From contig NC_088306.1 of the NCBI RefSeq assembly GCF_032854445.1, positions 21,053,764-21,113,763 of the forward strand: DNA of 60,000 nt, read 5' to 3'. Under the pieces are notes generated by a model that was not told the DNA's origin, searched no databases, and saw only the letters and a list, made by a program, of their open reading frames with translations. Source of the stretch: Liolophura sinensis (lineage: Eukaryota > Mollusca > Polyplacophora > Chitonida > Chitonidae). Of this stretch, positions 10,368 through 22,369 are shown piece by piece. The number at the start of each line of letters is the position of its first letter. Position 1 is the first letter of the stretch. Position numbers and translations under genes: made by a program.

Positions 10368-12043
10368 TGTCTGTACCCGCCAGCAACTGTTCATTCAGTA
10401 AAATCTGTTTTCAGAAGTCCCGACGTGGAGTGCTAATTACAAATATCTATCTGTATGTGTCATGACCTACATTTCATTCGCAAGGCGTGTAAAGTAATCT
10501 TATAAACACGATACTAGAGACTTTATTGTGTACATTACATATCTCCACTGCGTTATTGTCAGCACGTTACGCATGACCGCGCATAAAGTGCTATTTCAGT
10601 TCGTTACGTTACCAGCGCACGGATTAACAAAGTGTTGCTCATCTCTCACGCCGTCCAATCAGAATCGATTCTGTATGCAATGAAGCCATGGTGATTCCTA
10701 CTACTTCATTTATTTTCCTGTAACCGGGTTGGGCTACATTAGACACCGTGGGTGCCCTACTTAAAAGACAAAGTTCATTTCTCCGTTTGAATTGCTATAT
10801 CCAAGGGGAAAATTATAGCGGAGGGAAAACAGTGGCTTCAGGCTGTAATGTCACTGTAATATAAAGACACAAGTGTCAGCTCTGATTTTTGTGCAGAATA
10901 TTTACAGTGTATACAAATCTCACAATATGATAAGTGTTACAGTGTATTGGAATATTACAGTGTAACGTAGCACCCACAGGGAGAACATCACAACATTGCT
11001 GTAACCTTGACAACATACAACATCTAAATCTGTAAAATACACATCCCCACCTATCTTAAACGTGTCCACTGAGCAACAGCAATAACCGAATGTTCATGAC
11101 TTCAATTTCCGTAGCAAAATAGACCAGTATGGCGTTTGAACATACGAACATGTGAAGCGTATTATATGTACACCTCAACAGCTTTGAGACAGACTCGTCA
11201 CATATCATTATCCAACAACAACGCCATGCTGGCAGACTAAGGAATTAGCCAAATTTACACAACTTGCCTTCCGTAAGTCGTCTCAGTGAAGAAGCACTAG
11301 ATAAAAGAGCAACATCCTGCAACAAGGAGTAACATTACACGTACATGCACCCTAAGGACTCCTTCGTCGTCATATGACTGAAAAATTGTTAAATATAAGC
11401 GTAGAGTCCGACATTCATATACCATTCGTAGTCCGTAAAAGGCGTTCCAAGTCGATAATCGCAAGATCCATTTCCAAAACAACGTTTAACACTAACTAAG
11501 ACAAAGGTATGTAAGAAATTATACAAATAGGAACTAAAGGCGGTAACACACAAGAGAGAAGCGGTCATCAGTTTTCAATCATGCCGGGCAGACAATGAAT
11601 ATTCCAGGCATGAATTCCATATCAAAGTTAAAATTCGTAGTCCTTGAATGAGTTCCATGTCAAATAACAATTAAACAAGTATCTCAGTCGCGCTTTAATT
11701 GCAACTGTTCATAAAGGCATCATGCTGATGTGATGAGCATGGCTACCTTTACGGTCCCTAGCCCCAGGTTGAGCGGTATTAGATACAGTTTGAAAATAAC
11801 GAGCGTTACAGACTCTAACCGATCAGATTTTGATTCCAAAGTAACGGACGATTACGTCTTTCCCGTTAACATGTAAAGATCTCATGCTACAAGAGGCGCC
11901 ATCTATGATGTTACACATGACATACAAGATAGGCGGTTGCACTGGGCAACCAGCGCCATCTATGTTGTTAAATACCATGTTCGTGATCGATATGTACATA
12001 GGAATAACAGCGCCGCCTATGTGGTTGATCACAATGCAGATCG
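10368..12043. other. Intergenic region, no supported gene
   Basis: Nothing recognisable is coded. Two loosely repeated segments around 11890-12030 share 'gcgccatctatg.tgtta', but no domain or complete element is visible. Confidence 0.5.
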
Positions 12044-12253
12044 CTAGAGATTCTGAACGCTCTGTCCATACCTGCCAACGAGAGTGTTATACTCATTGTA
12101 AAATTTGAGAAACTTATAATGAAGGCGTTTGATGGAGTATCCTTGACAAACTAGTTTTTGAACTGCCAACTTGTGACGCAGATTGAAGTCATCACAATTA
12201 ACGCAAGATCTGACAAATGCTACAAGGCGAGATATGTATACGCCATATGCCAC
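12044..12253 (-). pseudogene. Retroelement reverse-transcriptase ORF remnant (C-terminal piece)
   Basis: The conceptual peptide begins AYGVYISRLV and continues with NCDDFNLRHK, a KL.CQGYS.KRL block and KFYNEYNTLVGRY. From memory this matches the segment after the reverse-transcriptase core in a widespread animal retroelement family (PAYGVYISQL type with a 'KF-GRY' block). Only about 70 residues remain, with no start or upstream catalytic part visible, so it is a dead fragment. The class of element is uncertain. Confidence 0.55.
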
Positions 12254-12789
12254 ACGGCCTTTGGTATATTGCTAACTAAATAAGGATAATTTACAATATC
12301 AAAATTGAAATTATACCTGGTTATGGAGGTCATTGCTCACAGGCCACCTTAGATTTGCTTCACCATCACCGTCGTATGGTCAGCATCTAACAGCAAATCG
12401 CTTCTTTAACTCCACGATGTCTTGACGAGTTGGTCTATGGTCCGTGTGCGTGCTTTTTTCGCAGGGCAGAGGCGGAACTGACTAGTGGCGCCCTCACGGG
12501 CTGCTAACACTATTGTAAGGGGAGATAACGCATATACCATTTGCACAGTGGAAGGAGACGTCCCTCCGGCTACATTTCATTTTTAAAATTTCTTATACCA
12601 TAGAAATTGTACAATTTGGAATTGTACAATATTGTATAATACCGTCGGAATGAAACCGTATAGCATTAGCAAGTACCATATAGCATTATTAAGGATACCG
12701 TCGCGGTCCAATATATATTGTTTTATATTTTTATTAAATGACGACATTGGATTTAAACAGGCGCTTACGGCGTTTACTTTGCAAAGTTC

Positions 12790-13325
12790 GGAGACCTGGG
12801 CCCACTTGCACAGAAAGGTTTAAGCCATAATCGATTGTAGACCGTACAACTGAATCAGAATTTATTCTACAAAAAAGCTCGCCGCTTGCACAAAGAAATT
12901 GTAAAGCGGTTGGAATTTTTTGAAGTTACAATCGAGAAGGTAGGCCAAATGCAATTCGTACATAGACATTGTACCAGTCAATATCTTTTCTTGTCTTCAT
13001 TTTCAAAAGAGTTCTACATCATAATGATTCAGCAGCATGTGACAAAATGCTCGTAACATATTTTTAAGACAATTGTATCGCTCATCATTGCAAACCCAGT
13101 CAAAAAGTACTAACTAAGGCAAGTATTTGTTCTTAACTTTAACTGTGAGGCTATTGTAAATATTTACAGCGGTTTTGACTCGATTGTAATTTCTGATTGT
13201 AAGTTACAACAATCGTAGCTTACAATCCTTTCGTGCAAGAAGGTGTTGATTGTAAGCTATGGCTACGATCAAGATCTTAGTGATTTACAATCAACTTAAG
13301 CCTATGGCCCTTTTTGCAAACTACC
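12790..13325. mobile_element. MITE-like element with imperfect terminal inverted repeats
   Basis: The left end (gcccacttgcacagaaagg, then ttaagccataatcgattgta) is mirrored by the reverse complement of the right end (tgattgtaaa, aacttaagcc, ctttttgcaa). The interior is non-coding and rich in 'gattgtaag' and its complement, including a near hairpin at 13193-13228. Size (about 0.5 kb) and structure suggest a non-autonomous DNA transposon. Exact ends and target duplication were not resolved. Confidence 0.45.
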
Positions 13326-13899
13326 CCTTGGAATGAAGCTCAACTCCGGCAGGTCCTGGTCATACCTTAAAGAATGGTAGGCCTTGTTATTGCTGCCTCC
13401 CCTGTCGCTCAGCAATTGGAGGTTAGAGCAGAGTTGTCTCGTTGTCAGTGTAATTGGGTGTAATTGGGTGGGGTATCATGTCTGGTGCTTTCGACATGAA
13501 GGCACTTTGGGGGCATGGACTCGTACTGCCACAGGAAAACATAATTTATGTACACACATAGTCTTGTGACTGAAAACTTGTTAAGTGTGACGTAAACAGC
13601 ATAAATATATGTGGTTACATGTGATCACTTTGCCCTCACTGCTCTGGTTTTACTCGGTGTGCTGTACAAGTGTAAAAACAATCAAATGATAGGTGCATTT
13701 GTTTATGTATACGTATCATCTTCCTCACTAATTGTCAACTGTGGAAATGATTTTGAGAGAACGGCTATTGAAGATTGTACCCGTAAATGTAACCCGTGAA
13801 AAGGATCACAGTGTAATTGTCGAAATAACTCACGTAACCCTGGGAGCAAAGGACGTAGCTATGATATTAATATAAAATATAATTAAAGACACAGTAGTG

Positions 13900-13990
13900 C
13901 ACAAAACTAGAGCGGTGGCAGTGCAATAGTCACGTCAGCGGTGAAATCTCTAAGAGCAGCAATCTACACGCCACCTTACACCATGGCTTG
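13900..13990 (+). repeat. Dispersed repeat, short copy (family of 16495-17245)
   Basis: It shares 'gcaatagtcac', 'gcagcaatctacacgcc' and 'caccatggctt' with 16495-16690 and 16815-16985. This is non-coding repeat sequence. Confidence 0.4.
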
Positions 13991-14035
13991 AGGAAGATTA
14001 GAAAAAAAAATGTGCAGTGATCTTAAAGGCATTTT

Positions 14036-14228
14036 ATTAGATTTATTTATTTATTTGATTGGTGTTTTACGCCGCACTCAGGAATATTTCACTTATACGA
14101 CAGCGGCCAGCATTATGGTGGGAGGAAACCGGGCACAACCCGGGGGAAACTCACGACCATCCGCAGGTTGCTGGCAGCTCTTCCCACTTACGGCCGGAGA
14201 TGAAGCCAGCATGAGCTGGACTTGAACT
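14036..14228 (-). mobile_element. SINE family A copy
   Basis: Reads, on the plus strand, AT-rich tail (ttatttatttatttgattgg), body (tgttttacgccgcactcag, cagcggccagcattatggtg, ccgcaggttgctggcag) and ends at 'gagctggacttgaactcc', inside the tRNA-related head. Sense is on the minus strand. Confidence 0.8.
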
Positions 14229-14549
14229 CCTCCCCCCCTCCCGTTTTATTAAACGTCACTGGTCTAGAATTACTCCGAATGCTGTGTTGTGATAACATTT
14301 AACATAGAAAAAATAACAGACTACGGTTATGGTTAGTCTACCAGCAGAATCCTGGATTACACAGAGAGTGATTTTCTGCATATTGTTATTCATTTAATGA
14401 TAAGGCTTTAATCTCTGCACTAAACTCCCTCCCCCCCCCCCAATATCCAATATTCCTACTCTAGGGAATGAGGCTACAGTGTTCTCAGTGGACTCGTCCA
14501 TTTTGAAAGGTATTTGTGAGGTTTGTTTGGAAGATGTCTTATTATACTG

Positions 14550-14768
14550 CAGGGTCCTCTGTGGCTGAGGGGCTAGCGTGTCAGTGCGGTCCAATGCTGG
14601 CTTCCTCTCCGGTCCTACGTGGGAAAGTTTGTCAGCAGCCTGCGAATGGTCGTGGGTTTCCGCCGGGTTCTGCTTTGTGTCCTCCCACCATAATGCTGGT
14701 AGCCTTCATGTAAGTGAAATATTCTTGAGTACAGCGTAGAACACCAATCAAATAAATAAATAAATAAA
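14550..14768 (+). mobile_element. SINE family A copy
   Basis: Sense copy running from a diverged head (ctctgtggctgaggggctag) through the body (ggtcgtgggtttccgccggg) to an AAATAAATAAATAAAT tail. It lies 320 bases from the opposite-strand copy at 14036-14228. Confidence 0.8.
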
Positions 14769-15089
14769 TCATACCGGAAAATGTAAGTTTTATGACTAAA
14801 AGAGATTTATTTGAGTCGAAAATGCACTTTGTGGAGGGGGGGGGGGATTTTAGGTTATTTATACTGCTTGGCTTTAATACCTTTAGGGTATTGTGGCTGT
14901 ATTGTGGCAATTTATGATATTAACTCTGGTGTTGCCATCTTTCAATTCAGAAATAATTAATCAATCAATCAATTAATCAACTACTTTTCGGTAAAAGAAG
15001 AGGGAGTGGTAAAGTAGAATTATGTTTATGTACGGGTATGTATTAGTCCAGTTTTATGGTCATCAAACTGAGGTTCAAAGTTCGCACAT

Positions 15090-15925
15090 TCAGAGTTTGA
15101 TGTCACAGAACGACTTTTGGATTCGTCTAATTCTGGCGTCCCACTCTGTTCGTTCTGGACCCGATATACCCCACCTTTGTCGCTTGTGCACTGGCAAAGA
15201 CGGACGATTCCACAACTGGAAATTGATATCCACCATTTCTTGTCGTCTGCCTAACAGAGACGACTGTATACCTTCGTGTTGGAATATTGTCGGTCGAGAC
15301 ACATATCGTTTGAACTGTAGATTAATTTCATTGAAATGAAGATAGAGGACGTCATTTGGTTGCTCGCTGTAGAATAAGGTAAGAAATTTGGCTAGCTTCG
15401 CAACATCTGGAGAACGGTAAAACTTTCCAATGAATCCGATCTCTGAGAATTCCAGGCACACCCATTCGGGAACCTTTCCCATGAATCTTCTGATGGCTGT
15501 GACGTAACCAGGCACTGTAATAACGTCATCCTCCAGTTGAAGGTAGTATTCGGATATACGCTCGCTGTAAGTTATCAAGAAGGCAAAGTCCAAGTTCTGC
15601 TTGGAGCGCCACCTGACGCGGGAAACGCTGTGGTTGTACGTCATTTCTAGATAATCGGGTGGGGTCGGATACAAAGTTGGATAAAAACTGTCCGGTGCTT
15701 CGATAGTTTGAAGTAGACCTGACTGGAAATGCTTTCGGTATTTATGAAGCAGCTGAGCGTTGATCGCTTCTCGCGACGTTATCTCTCGGTCCGCCAACAA
15801 GACGACAATGGTGACGCTCTGACGTTGGTTTACGTCGGCGTTATTTATCAGCGAGTCTAAGGTCAGTTGAATGTATTGGGTGCCATTTGGTCTGGACGCA
15901 GTCGGAATGCCAATAGTCATGAAAC
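15090..15925 (-). CDS. GT54/MGAT4-like catalytic terminal exon (alternative exon C)
   Basis: An 836-base 3'-terminal exon. On the minus strand it follows a polypyrimidine-AG acceptor (gctctttcag) and opens in phase 1 with FMTIGIPT, the start of the MGAT4 (N-glycan beta-1,4-GlcNAc-transferase IV, GT54) catalytic region. Further family landmarks: FYP after a small Pro/Glu block, VRWRSKQNLDFAFL, YYLQLEDDV with the acidic nucleotide/metal-binding cluster, WVCLEFSEIGFIGK and IFQHEGIQSSL. It ends at a TGA after about 278 residues, so the C-terminal lectin-type extension of vertebrate MGAT4 is absent. The frame is intact. It is the most diverged of the three terminal exons. No upstream exon of its own was found between 15926 and 19346. 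Confidence 0.8.
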
Positions 15926-16494
15926 CTGAAAGAGCAGACGAAGTCTCACTGTATTTATGTGTTATATAATTGATTGATGTTTGTCGCAGAATTAACACAT
16001 TTTTATTATACGATGGTAACAGAGAACGTCAAAGCCAGTTTTGACTAAGGTCAAATGTTGAATTGTTATTCAACTCGCCTACTTTTTGATAATATGATCT
16101 AAAATTCGGAATATGAAGTGAGTGTTATTTTATAAAGTTGAATTTCAAAAAGTCCATGTAGAATTTGCCCCAGGTAGCTAACAAACAGTTTGAAACAATC
16201 TCACAATCGGAACAAGTCGAAAATATGAAACGGCTCTTAAGTGTCTTGTAAACGACGATTAGCCCTTCATTATTGGGGTCGTGAGTTCGAGCCCAACTCT
16301 CGCAGGTCAGGAAATTCATCTGGCACCTGGCGAGGTACAGCATTATGCATCTTATGCTGCTCGTTTGGGCGTTAAACATTAGTAAACTCAATGACAAGTA
16401 GTTACACCTCTATTTATCAGCAAAAATAAATCCCGTCACGTCACAAGACGTCAACGGCGACCACGGCAATATAATTATAGACATGCAGCATAGA

Positions 16495-17245
16495 AAGTAA
16501 AACCAGAGCAGCGACGACAGTGTGACAGTTGGCAAATGGTTACATGTAACCGATAAAATACGGTCTCCTGTCAATCTGCCTCAGTTAGGGTTTTATTCTA
16601 ACTGTTCATGTGAATGCTTAAACAGTACTAAATTACACGCCCCCTAGCACTATGGCTTAAACGGAAATAGGTTAAAAAAAGTGCACTGATGTTCATTGCC
16701 ACTGGACTAAACCATCACATTAAAACAGTGGGACATTGTGTTTTACTAAGGCTGTCACTTTATCAATCACTTCGTGTGGTCCAATAAAAGCGCAAAAGAT
16801 GTAAATTACAAAGAGAAGAGTATGGTAGAACAGCGGTGACAATGTAATAGTTGGCAAATGATCAAACATAACTCAGTCTGGTAAAATCCGGCCTCTTCAT
16901 GCAAATGCTTCAGTGGTAGCAACGTAGACACCCCATGGCACCATGACATTCGCAGAATTATGTAAAAAACTATAATGCAGCTATGTTGACAACAATGTAT
17001 TAGACCTCACTGGTCTAGGTAGAATTACTCAAAATGTTGTGCTGTCGTCACGTTACCTATTGATATTACAACGACAGCATTAATAACAATGCAAAGAGAC
17101 CAGGCCAGGGGGATACTTATCAGACCAGCAAATATCACAGTGTGAAAGATAGCCACGATTGAAAAACCTGATCTGCAACAGCAGTGTGATAGTTAGCAAA
17201 TGGGTCACATCCAATCGGCCACATCTGGCCTCTTGTTAATTTACC
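16495..17245 (+). repeat. Three tandemly placed copies of a dispersed repeat
   Basis: Each copy carries variants of 'cagcg.cgacagtgtgacag', 'ttggcaaatgg.tacat', 'ggcctcttg.caat.tgcc' and, in two, 'cacgccccctagcac.atggctt'. Further relatives lie at 13900-13990 and 36870-36990. Non-coding; probably a non-autonomous element. Confidence 0.5.
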
Positions 17246-17484
17246 TCAATTACGAACTGATAAGGTATCGCGAACATCACTGCGCTGAATGAGTTTTAAG
17301 GGCTCTGACCACAAGGCAAGAGCTGACCGGTGTCAGCGAGCTTGCTGTCACTGGACAAGCCGTCATGTGTGACTGGCGTCATCGGCATAGCGTCCCACAG
17401 AGGCAGAACTATACCTTTATTAAGTCTTAAGTCTACCTCCTTCGCCGTCGAATCTGGCAAGAATGATGATAAAAGCGATGCTAA

Positions 17485-17578
17485 ACCTCTTTCCTCCCAT
17501 CATAATGCTGGCCGCCGTCTTATAAGTGAAATATTCTTGAGTACGGCGTATAAAAACTATGAAATAAACAAATAAATA
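17485..17578 (+). mobile_element. SINE family A 3' fragment
   Basis: 'cctcccatcataatgctgg', 'cttataagtgaaatattct' and 'gagtacggcgta' followed by an AT-rich tail; the 5' half is missing. Confidence 0.7.
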
Positions 17579-17729
17579 CCTGATGTCTTCAAAAAGACCT
17601 GAACATTAAACAGCTACACCAATGTCAAAACCTCTGCTTTTTGACAGCAGAGGTTAAATGATAACGACCAGGACAAGTCTAAAAAGCTTTCTTAAATTTT
17701 ACTAAAATGCAGAGTATTAAAAGCACTAT

Positions 17730-17822
17730 CGTCTCCCCCCAACAAAATGTTGGCCGCCGTCTTATAAGTGAAATATTTTTGCGTACGGCACAAAATACCA
17801 ATCAAATAAATAAAAAAATAAA
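17730..17822 (+). mobile_element. SINE family A 3' fragment
   Basis: Same 3' part as at 17485-17578 (gttggccgccgtcttataag, then an AAATAAATAAA tail), 5'-truncated. The two fragments lie 150 bases apart in the same orientation. Confidence 0.7.
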
Positions 17823-17885
17823 ACCACTCTAGCTAGATTGGGGAGATGATACGGAAACAGCCCATACACCTATCGCTGACGTATA

Positions 17886-18435
17886 TAATGACTACACTTT
17901 CAAACATTATTACAGTATAGTTGCCTTACTCAATGTTATTTAATGACTACACTTTCAAACATTATTACAGTATAGTTGCCTTACTCAATGTTATATAATG
18001 ACTACACTTTCAAACATTATTACAGTATAGTTGCCTTACTCAATGTTATATAATGACTACACTTTCAAACATTATCACAGTATAGTTGCCTTACTCAATG
18101 TTATATAATGACTACACTTTCAAACATTATTACAGTATAGTTGCCTTACTCAATGTTATATAATGACTACACTTTCAAACATTATTACAGTATAGTTGCC
18201 TTACTCAATGTTATATATTGACTACACTTTCAAACATTATTACAGTATAGTTGCCTTACGCAATGTTATATAATGACTACACTTTCAAACATTATTACAG
18301 TATAGTTGCCTTACTCAATGTTATATAATGACTACACTTTCAAACATTATTACAGTATAGTTGCCTTACGCAATGTTATATAATGACTACACTTTCAAAC
18401 ATTATTACAGTATAGTTGCCTTACTCAATGTTATA
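17886..18435. repeat. 55-bp tandem repeat, exactly 10 copies
   Basis: The unit starts taatgactacactttcaaac, continues attattacagtatagttgcc and ends ttactcaatgttata. Copies begin every 55 bases from 17886 to 18381. They differ only at scattered single bases (e.g. ttacgc for ttactc, attatc for attatt), so the array is young. The period is not a multiple of 3 and no coding role is suggested. Confidence 0.95.
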
Positions 18436-19346
18436 CCTGTCTTCTTCTCAGGCAGGGAATATTATCACGTTACATCAGGCGAATTTTACGAACACTGCCA
18501 AAGATTTTTTTACTGTAGAAGACTCTTCATTTGCATGAGCTAAATAGTGTTATTTCGCCGTAAATCTCTTTGAACTATGGTGTTAGTTGTGTACCACAGA
18601 CGTTATCAGTATCGTTTTTCATTTTAGAATTTCTGACTAGTTTCTATTAGAATTGGAATATCTCTAAAACTACATCAGAACCCCTAATCAGCGGTACTCA
18701 AATACTTGCATTTGTTTTACGATCTGCCTGGGAGATACTGATATTGCGTAATCATTTGGTATATAGCGAAAAGGTAAAAGATTAGTTCTCTTAAAACATA
18801 TGTGTGACGAGCTTTTGCGCTAGTTTTCTAGAAAAGAAAGGCTGGTGTATTAATAATGTTTTCTCTCTAATATACTGACGTCATTAAGAATCGATCAGGT
18901 CAATGTCGTTTAGCACTCTAGTATAAACGCTTGGTCTAGCTGCATTTGTTGTAGTGCGAGACTATGTTCTGTTATACCGCAGTGGTCTCCCTTGTCTCTT
19001 TAAAGGCGTTTCTTTATCCAAGATAAGCCTCTCTGGCAGGAGCAATTTCCCTTCAAGGTCTCAACCCATTACAGCAATTTTATTCACTTTGAACACCACT
19101 GCTACTTGAGGAATGCATCATTCAAAATAGCTTTTGCTTGTCACAACTATCCCCTCTCTAGAAAACACCCTCTCACTACAGTACTTTACATCAGAGTAGA
19201 ACCTTTCCTTGCTGGGCTACTCGCTTCAAGAGGTTCCTTAACTTCTAAAAAAACTATCCCGTAAGAAAAATCTATCCACGTGGAGCGCTTCCACTATCCA
19301 GATCCACCATTATTGTGTGAGTTGAAGAAACTTATGTTGTTTTTGG
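18436..19346. other. Non-coding spacer between terminal exons
   Basis: No domain, exon signature or repeat was recognised apart from the end of the 55-bp array. Confidence 0.4.
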
Positions 19347-20212
19347 TTAACAAAATATTTCCCTCAAGACTTTTTTTCTTTCTTCCCACAGTTCTTGTTC
19401 AGGACCTTCTTGATTGTTCAGTCGTCTGATTTCAGCTGGAATTAATCCCTTTCTTTCAGAGCTAGAATCGTTCATGGAAGCATTCGGGCTTAACATTAGG
19501 TCTATCAGGGGCTCTCGTTTGCGATGGAGGCTCGAAACGAATCCTCTGTGTTGAAATATGGTAGGTTTCCTAAGATACCTCCTAAACTGGAGCATCATTT
19601 CGTTAAAGTGAAGGAGGAGGACGTCGTTGGGTTGTTCATTGTAGAAAAGTTTAAGGAGGCTGGCTAACTTCGTGAGATCGTACGAATGAAAGAGTTTTGC
19701 AATGAAGCCAAGTTCACTGAACTCCAAACAAGTCCACACGCCCGACCACCAGTCCTGTTCTGCTTTTCTGTTTATTCTGGCAATGTACTGTTTTATTAGC
19801 TTCACATATATGGGCACAGTGACTACGTCGTCTTCCAACTGAAGATAAAACTCAGAGATGCTTTGACTGTATTGCATGAGGAAGGCAAAATCGAAATTCT
19901 GTTTTGAGCGCCAGATGATCTGATCCATTGGATGCTGGTAAGTCGTCCTAAGGTTAGAAAAGGACGGATAAAACTCACGCGGTGCTTCAATGATCTGGAT
20001 GAAGCCAGAGTCGATGTAGGTTGGGTAAATCATTGTGATTTTTGTCCTCAACTCGCTTCGCAAACTTGGATCAAAATCTGACAAGAAAACAACTACCACA
20101 ACTTCACTTTTGTCCTCTTCTCTGCTATGTTTGATCAAAGAATCTAGCGTCTCCTGTAGGTACCAGCGATCAGACCGTCTGTGCATTGTTGGGAGGCCTA
20201 TGGTCAGGAATC
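19347..20212 (-). CDS. GT54/MGAT4-like catalytic terminal exon (alternative exon B)
   Basis: An 866-base terminal exon with acceptor tgtttttacag on the minus strand. It opens in phase 1 with FLTIGLPTM and ends at a stop after about 288 residues. Family landmarks: IIWRSKQNFDFAFLMQYS, FYLQLEDDVVTVP (acidic cluster near 19827-19838), WTCLEFSELGFIAKLF and IFQHRGFVSSL. The enzyme family adds GlcNAc in beta-1,4 linkage to the alpha-1,3 mannose arm of N-glycans in the Golgi lumen. It is closely related to the exon at 20910-21802 and starts only about 700 bases beyond that exon's stop. No separate upstream exon was seen in that gap, which argues for alternative use of 3' exons rather than two complete genes. 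Confidence 0.8.
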
Positions 20213-20909
20213 CTGTAAAAACACCAAAACCACAAGCATTATACGTCCTGAAGGAGAATCCCGTGCCTCTGCAGATTGCTCGTTGATTTTCACGCCATTT
20301 CTACACTATAAGAAATTACACTGCGCCTTCCAAGGTGATCTCGCTGTCACTCAACTTTCGTTTCTATTTATAAAGATAACCCCATACTTATCCATCATCT
20401 TGAGCGTGGAGAAAATGACTGACTTGAAAAGCAGAGATTGCTCTTGATGTTGGAAAATTCAGAAGGATTTAACATGATACATGCACCGGCCTCTGTTTTC
20501 AAGCGTATGTTCAATGGCTGATATATAGAGCAGAGATTGTTCTTGTATTCGCCAAGCCTCAGAGGAACAGATTTATTTACAACAATACTTTATGAAGTAA
20601 GCAATTAAGCTACTACGCTAAGCGACTACGTTTCCATCATTTTCTTATATTGGCACTGGCCAAGCTAATCCAAAAAGTTGGAATGTGTTTTGATTTAGAT
20701 GAATTTACAAATGTGTTTACCGAGGACTGTGTAACTTTAGCGAAGTTTTACTTTTATTCTTATGTTGGTTTTTTACCTAAACATTTTTATTTCATTAAAT
20801 GAAGACGTTTAGGCAGCATCATCTCTTATTAAATAATGCATAACTGAGTGATGGCACATCGCACAATATACAATAACAACGTGATGGTTTAGCTGCAAAT
20901 ATACATTTA
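20213..20909. other. Short gap between terminal exons A and B
   Basis: About 700 bases with no recognised exon, repeat or regulatory element. The absence of an N-terminal or linker exon here matters for the alternative 3' exon model. Confidence 0.5.
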
Positions 20910-21802
20910 TTATTTCCCTTTTAGTTGGCAAAATATCTCCTTAAAACGCCTTTTCCTTTCTTCGACCATTGGCTGCTCTGGACCTTGCAGATAATTTATT
21001 CGTCTACGTTCAATGGGAAGAACTGTCTTCCTGGTCTGCTTCGAAATGAAATGACTCATAGAAATATTCGGGCTGAACATCAGGTCTTTCATGGGGTTCC
21101 GTCTTAAAACGAGGCTGGGTATGTTCCCTTGATGGTGAAATATGATAGGCGTTCTAATGTACCGCTTAAACTGCAACATCATCTCATTAAAGTGAAGGAG
21201 GATGACGTCATTTGGCTGTTCATTATAGAAGATCATGAGCAGTCTCGCTAACTTATCGAGATCATACGAATGAAAGAGTTTAGCGAGAAAACCCTGATCA
21301 CTGAATTCTACACAAGTCCACACACCTGGCCAGTATAGATCCTCGGCTTTTTCTTTGGTTATTTTTCGTATGAACAATTTTATTGTAAACACATAATTGG
21401 GCACAGTGACAACGTCGTCTTCCAGCTGAAGATAAAACTCTGAAATGTTTTGGCTATAGAGCATCAGAAAGGCAAAATCCACGTTCATTTTGGATCGCCA
21501 TACAATCTGGTCCACTGGGTGCTGATAAGTCGTCTTTAGGTTAGCAAAAGATGGATAAAACTGACTCGGTGCTTCAATAATCTGGATAAAACCAGAGTCA
21601 ATGAACATTTGGTAATTCGCTGCAAGTTTTCTCTTCAATAAGTTTCTAATAATTGGGTCAAAATCTGACAAGAAAACGACTAGCACGATTTCGCGTTGTC
21701 TGTCCCAAAGGCTGCTGTGTTTGATCAGCGAATCTATAGTGTCCTTTAGATACCAATGACCTGGCCCTCTGTAAATTGTCGGGAGGCCTATTGTCAGAAA
21801 TC
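20910..21802 (-). CDS. GT54/MGAT4-like catalytic terminal exon (alternative exon A)
   Basis: An 893-base terminal exon; the minus-strand acceptor is a T-run ending in tcag. It opens in phase 1 with FLTIGLPTI and ends after about 297 residues. It has the same landmarks as exon B: IVWRSKMNVDFAFLMLYS, FYLQLEDDVVTVP (acidic cluster near 21414-21425), WTCVEFSDQGFLAKLF, FYNEQPNDV and IFHHQGNIPSL (IFQH in the other two exons). This is the exon nearest the 70-base linker exon at 29188-29257, from which it is separated by a 7.4-kb interval holding two satellite arrays. The frame is intact and probably functional. The vertebrate-type C-terminal extension is lacking. Confidence 0.8.
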
Positions 21803-22369
21803 CTGAAAAAAAAACAACATCAAAATCACAGGCATTACCACCAACCAGACCATCTTCCGTCATCTCCAGAAATCTCGCGTATTACAACGATTTCTGTTAA
21901 CGCCTACCGTTTCTGAAAAAAATAGACAGTGAGGGTACATTTCATACCAAGCAATATGTGTCCTCTTTTTTCTTGCAATTTGTCCTAAGAAATAAAGGTG
22001 GTACAGATTTGCTTTCCGAACCCATTTATGACCCATACAAAGTATGGTGGAATAAATTCCGTTTTGTTTAAAGATGCAGCGTGCATTTATTTTAGGAATG
22101 TGGGACATGGGAGCACAGAGGAGGGGAGACCTGGCTACGTTCTAAGGAGGATGAATCCCAGTAGCTGGCACATAAAGTGTGGGTTTAATGACAACATGGG
22201 AGAAGCAACAACTAGATTTACCGACATTGTTCGTTTTCACCACTGGTACAATAAGTTCTCAACGGCATTCGTGGAGTAGTATGACCAGTTTTACCAGTTC
22301 GCCCAGGGCCTCTTAATCTTCCATAAGTATGTGTTGCAAGTCTATATGACACACGTGGAAACATCCTTC

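Larger units (their letters stand above)
15926..17885. other. Repeat-rich non-coding stretch
   Basis: Contains three related copies of a dispersed repeat (16495-16690, 16815-16985, 17100-17245), a B-box-like motif at about 16268 (gtgagttcgagccc) suggesting a tRNA-derived relic, and two SINE fragments. No coding exon was recognised. Confidence 0.6.

Noticed and set aside
16125-16397. Minus-strand 90-residue frame
   Set aside because: It lies in a tRNA-derived repeat-like segment (B-box-like motif near 16268) and has no recognisable domain.
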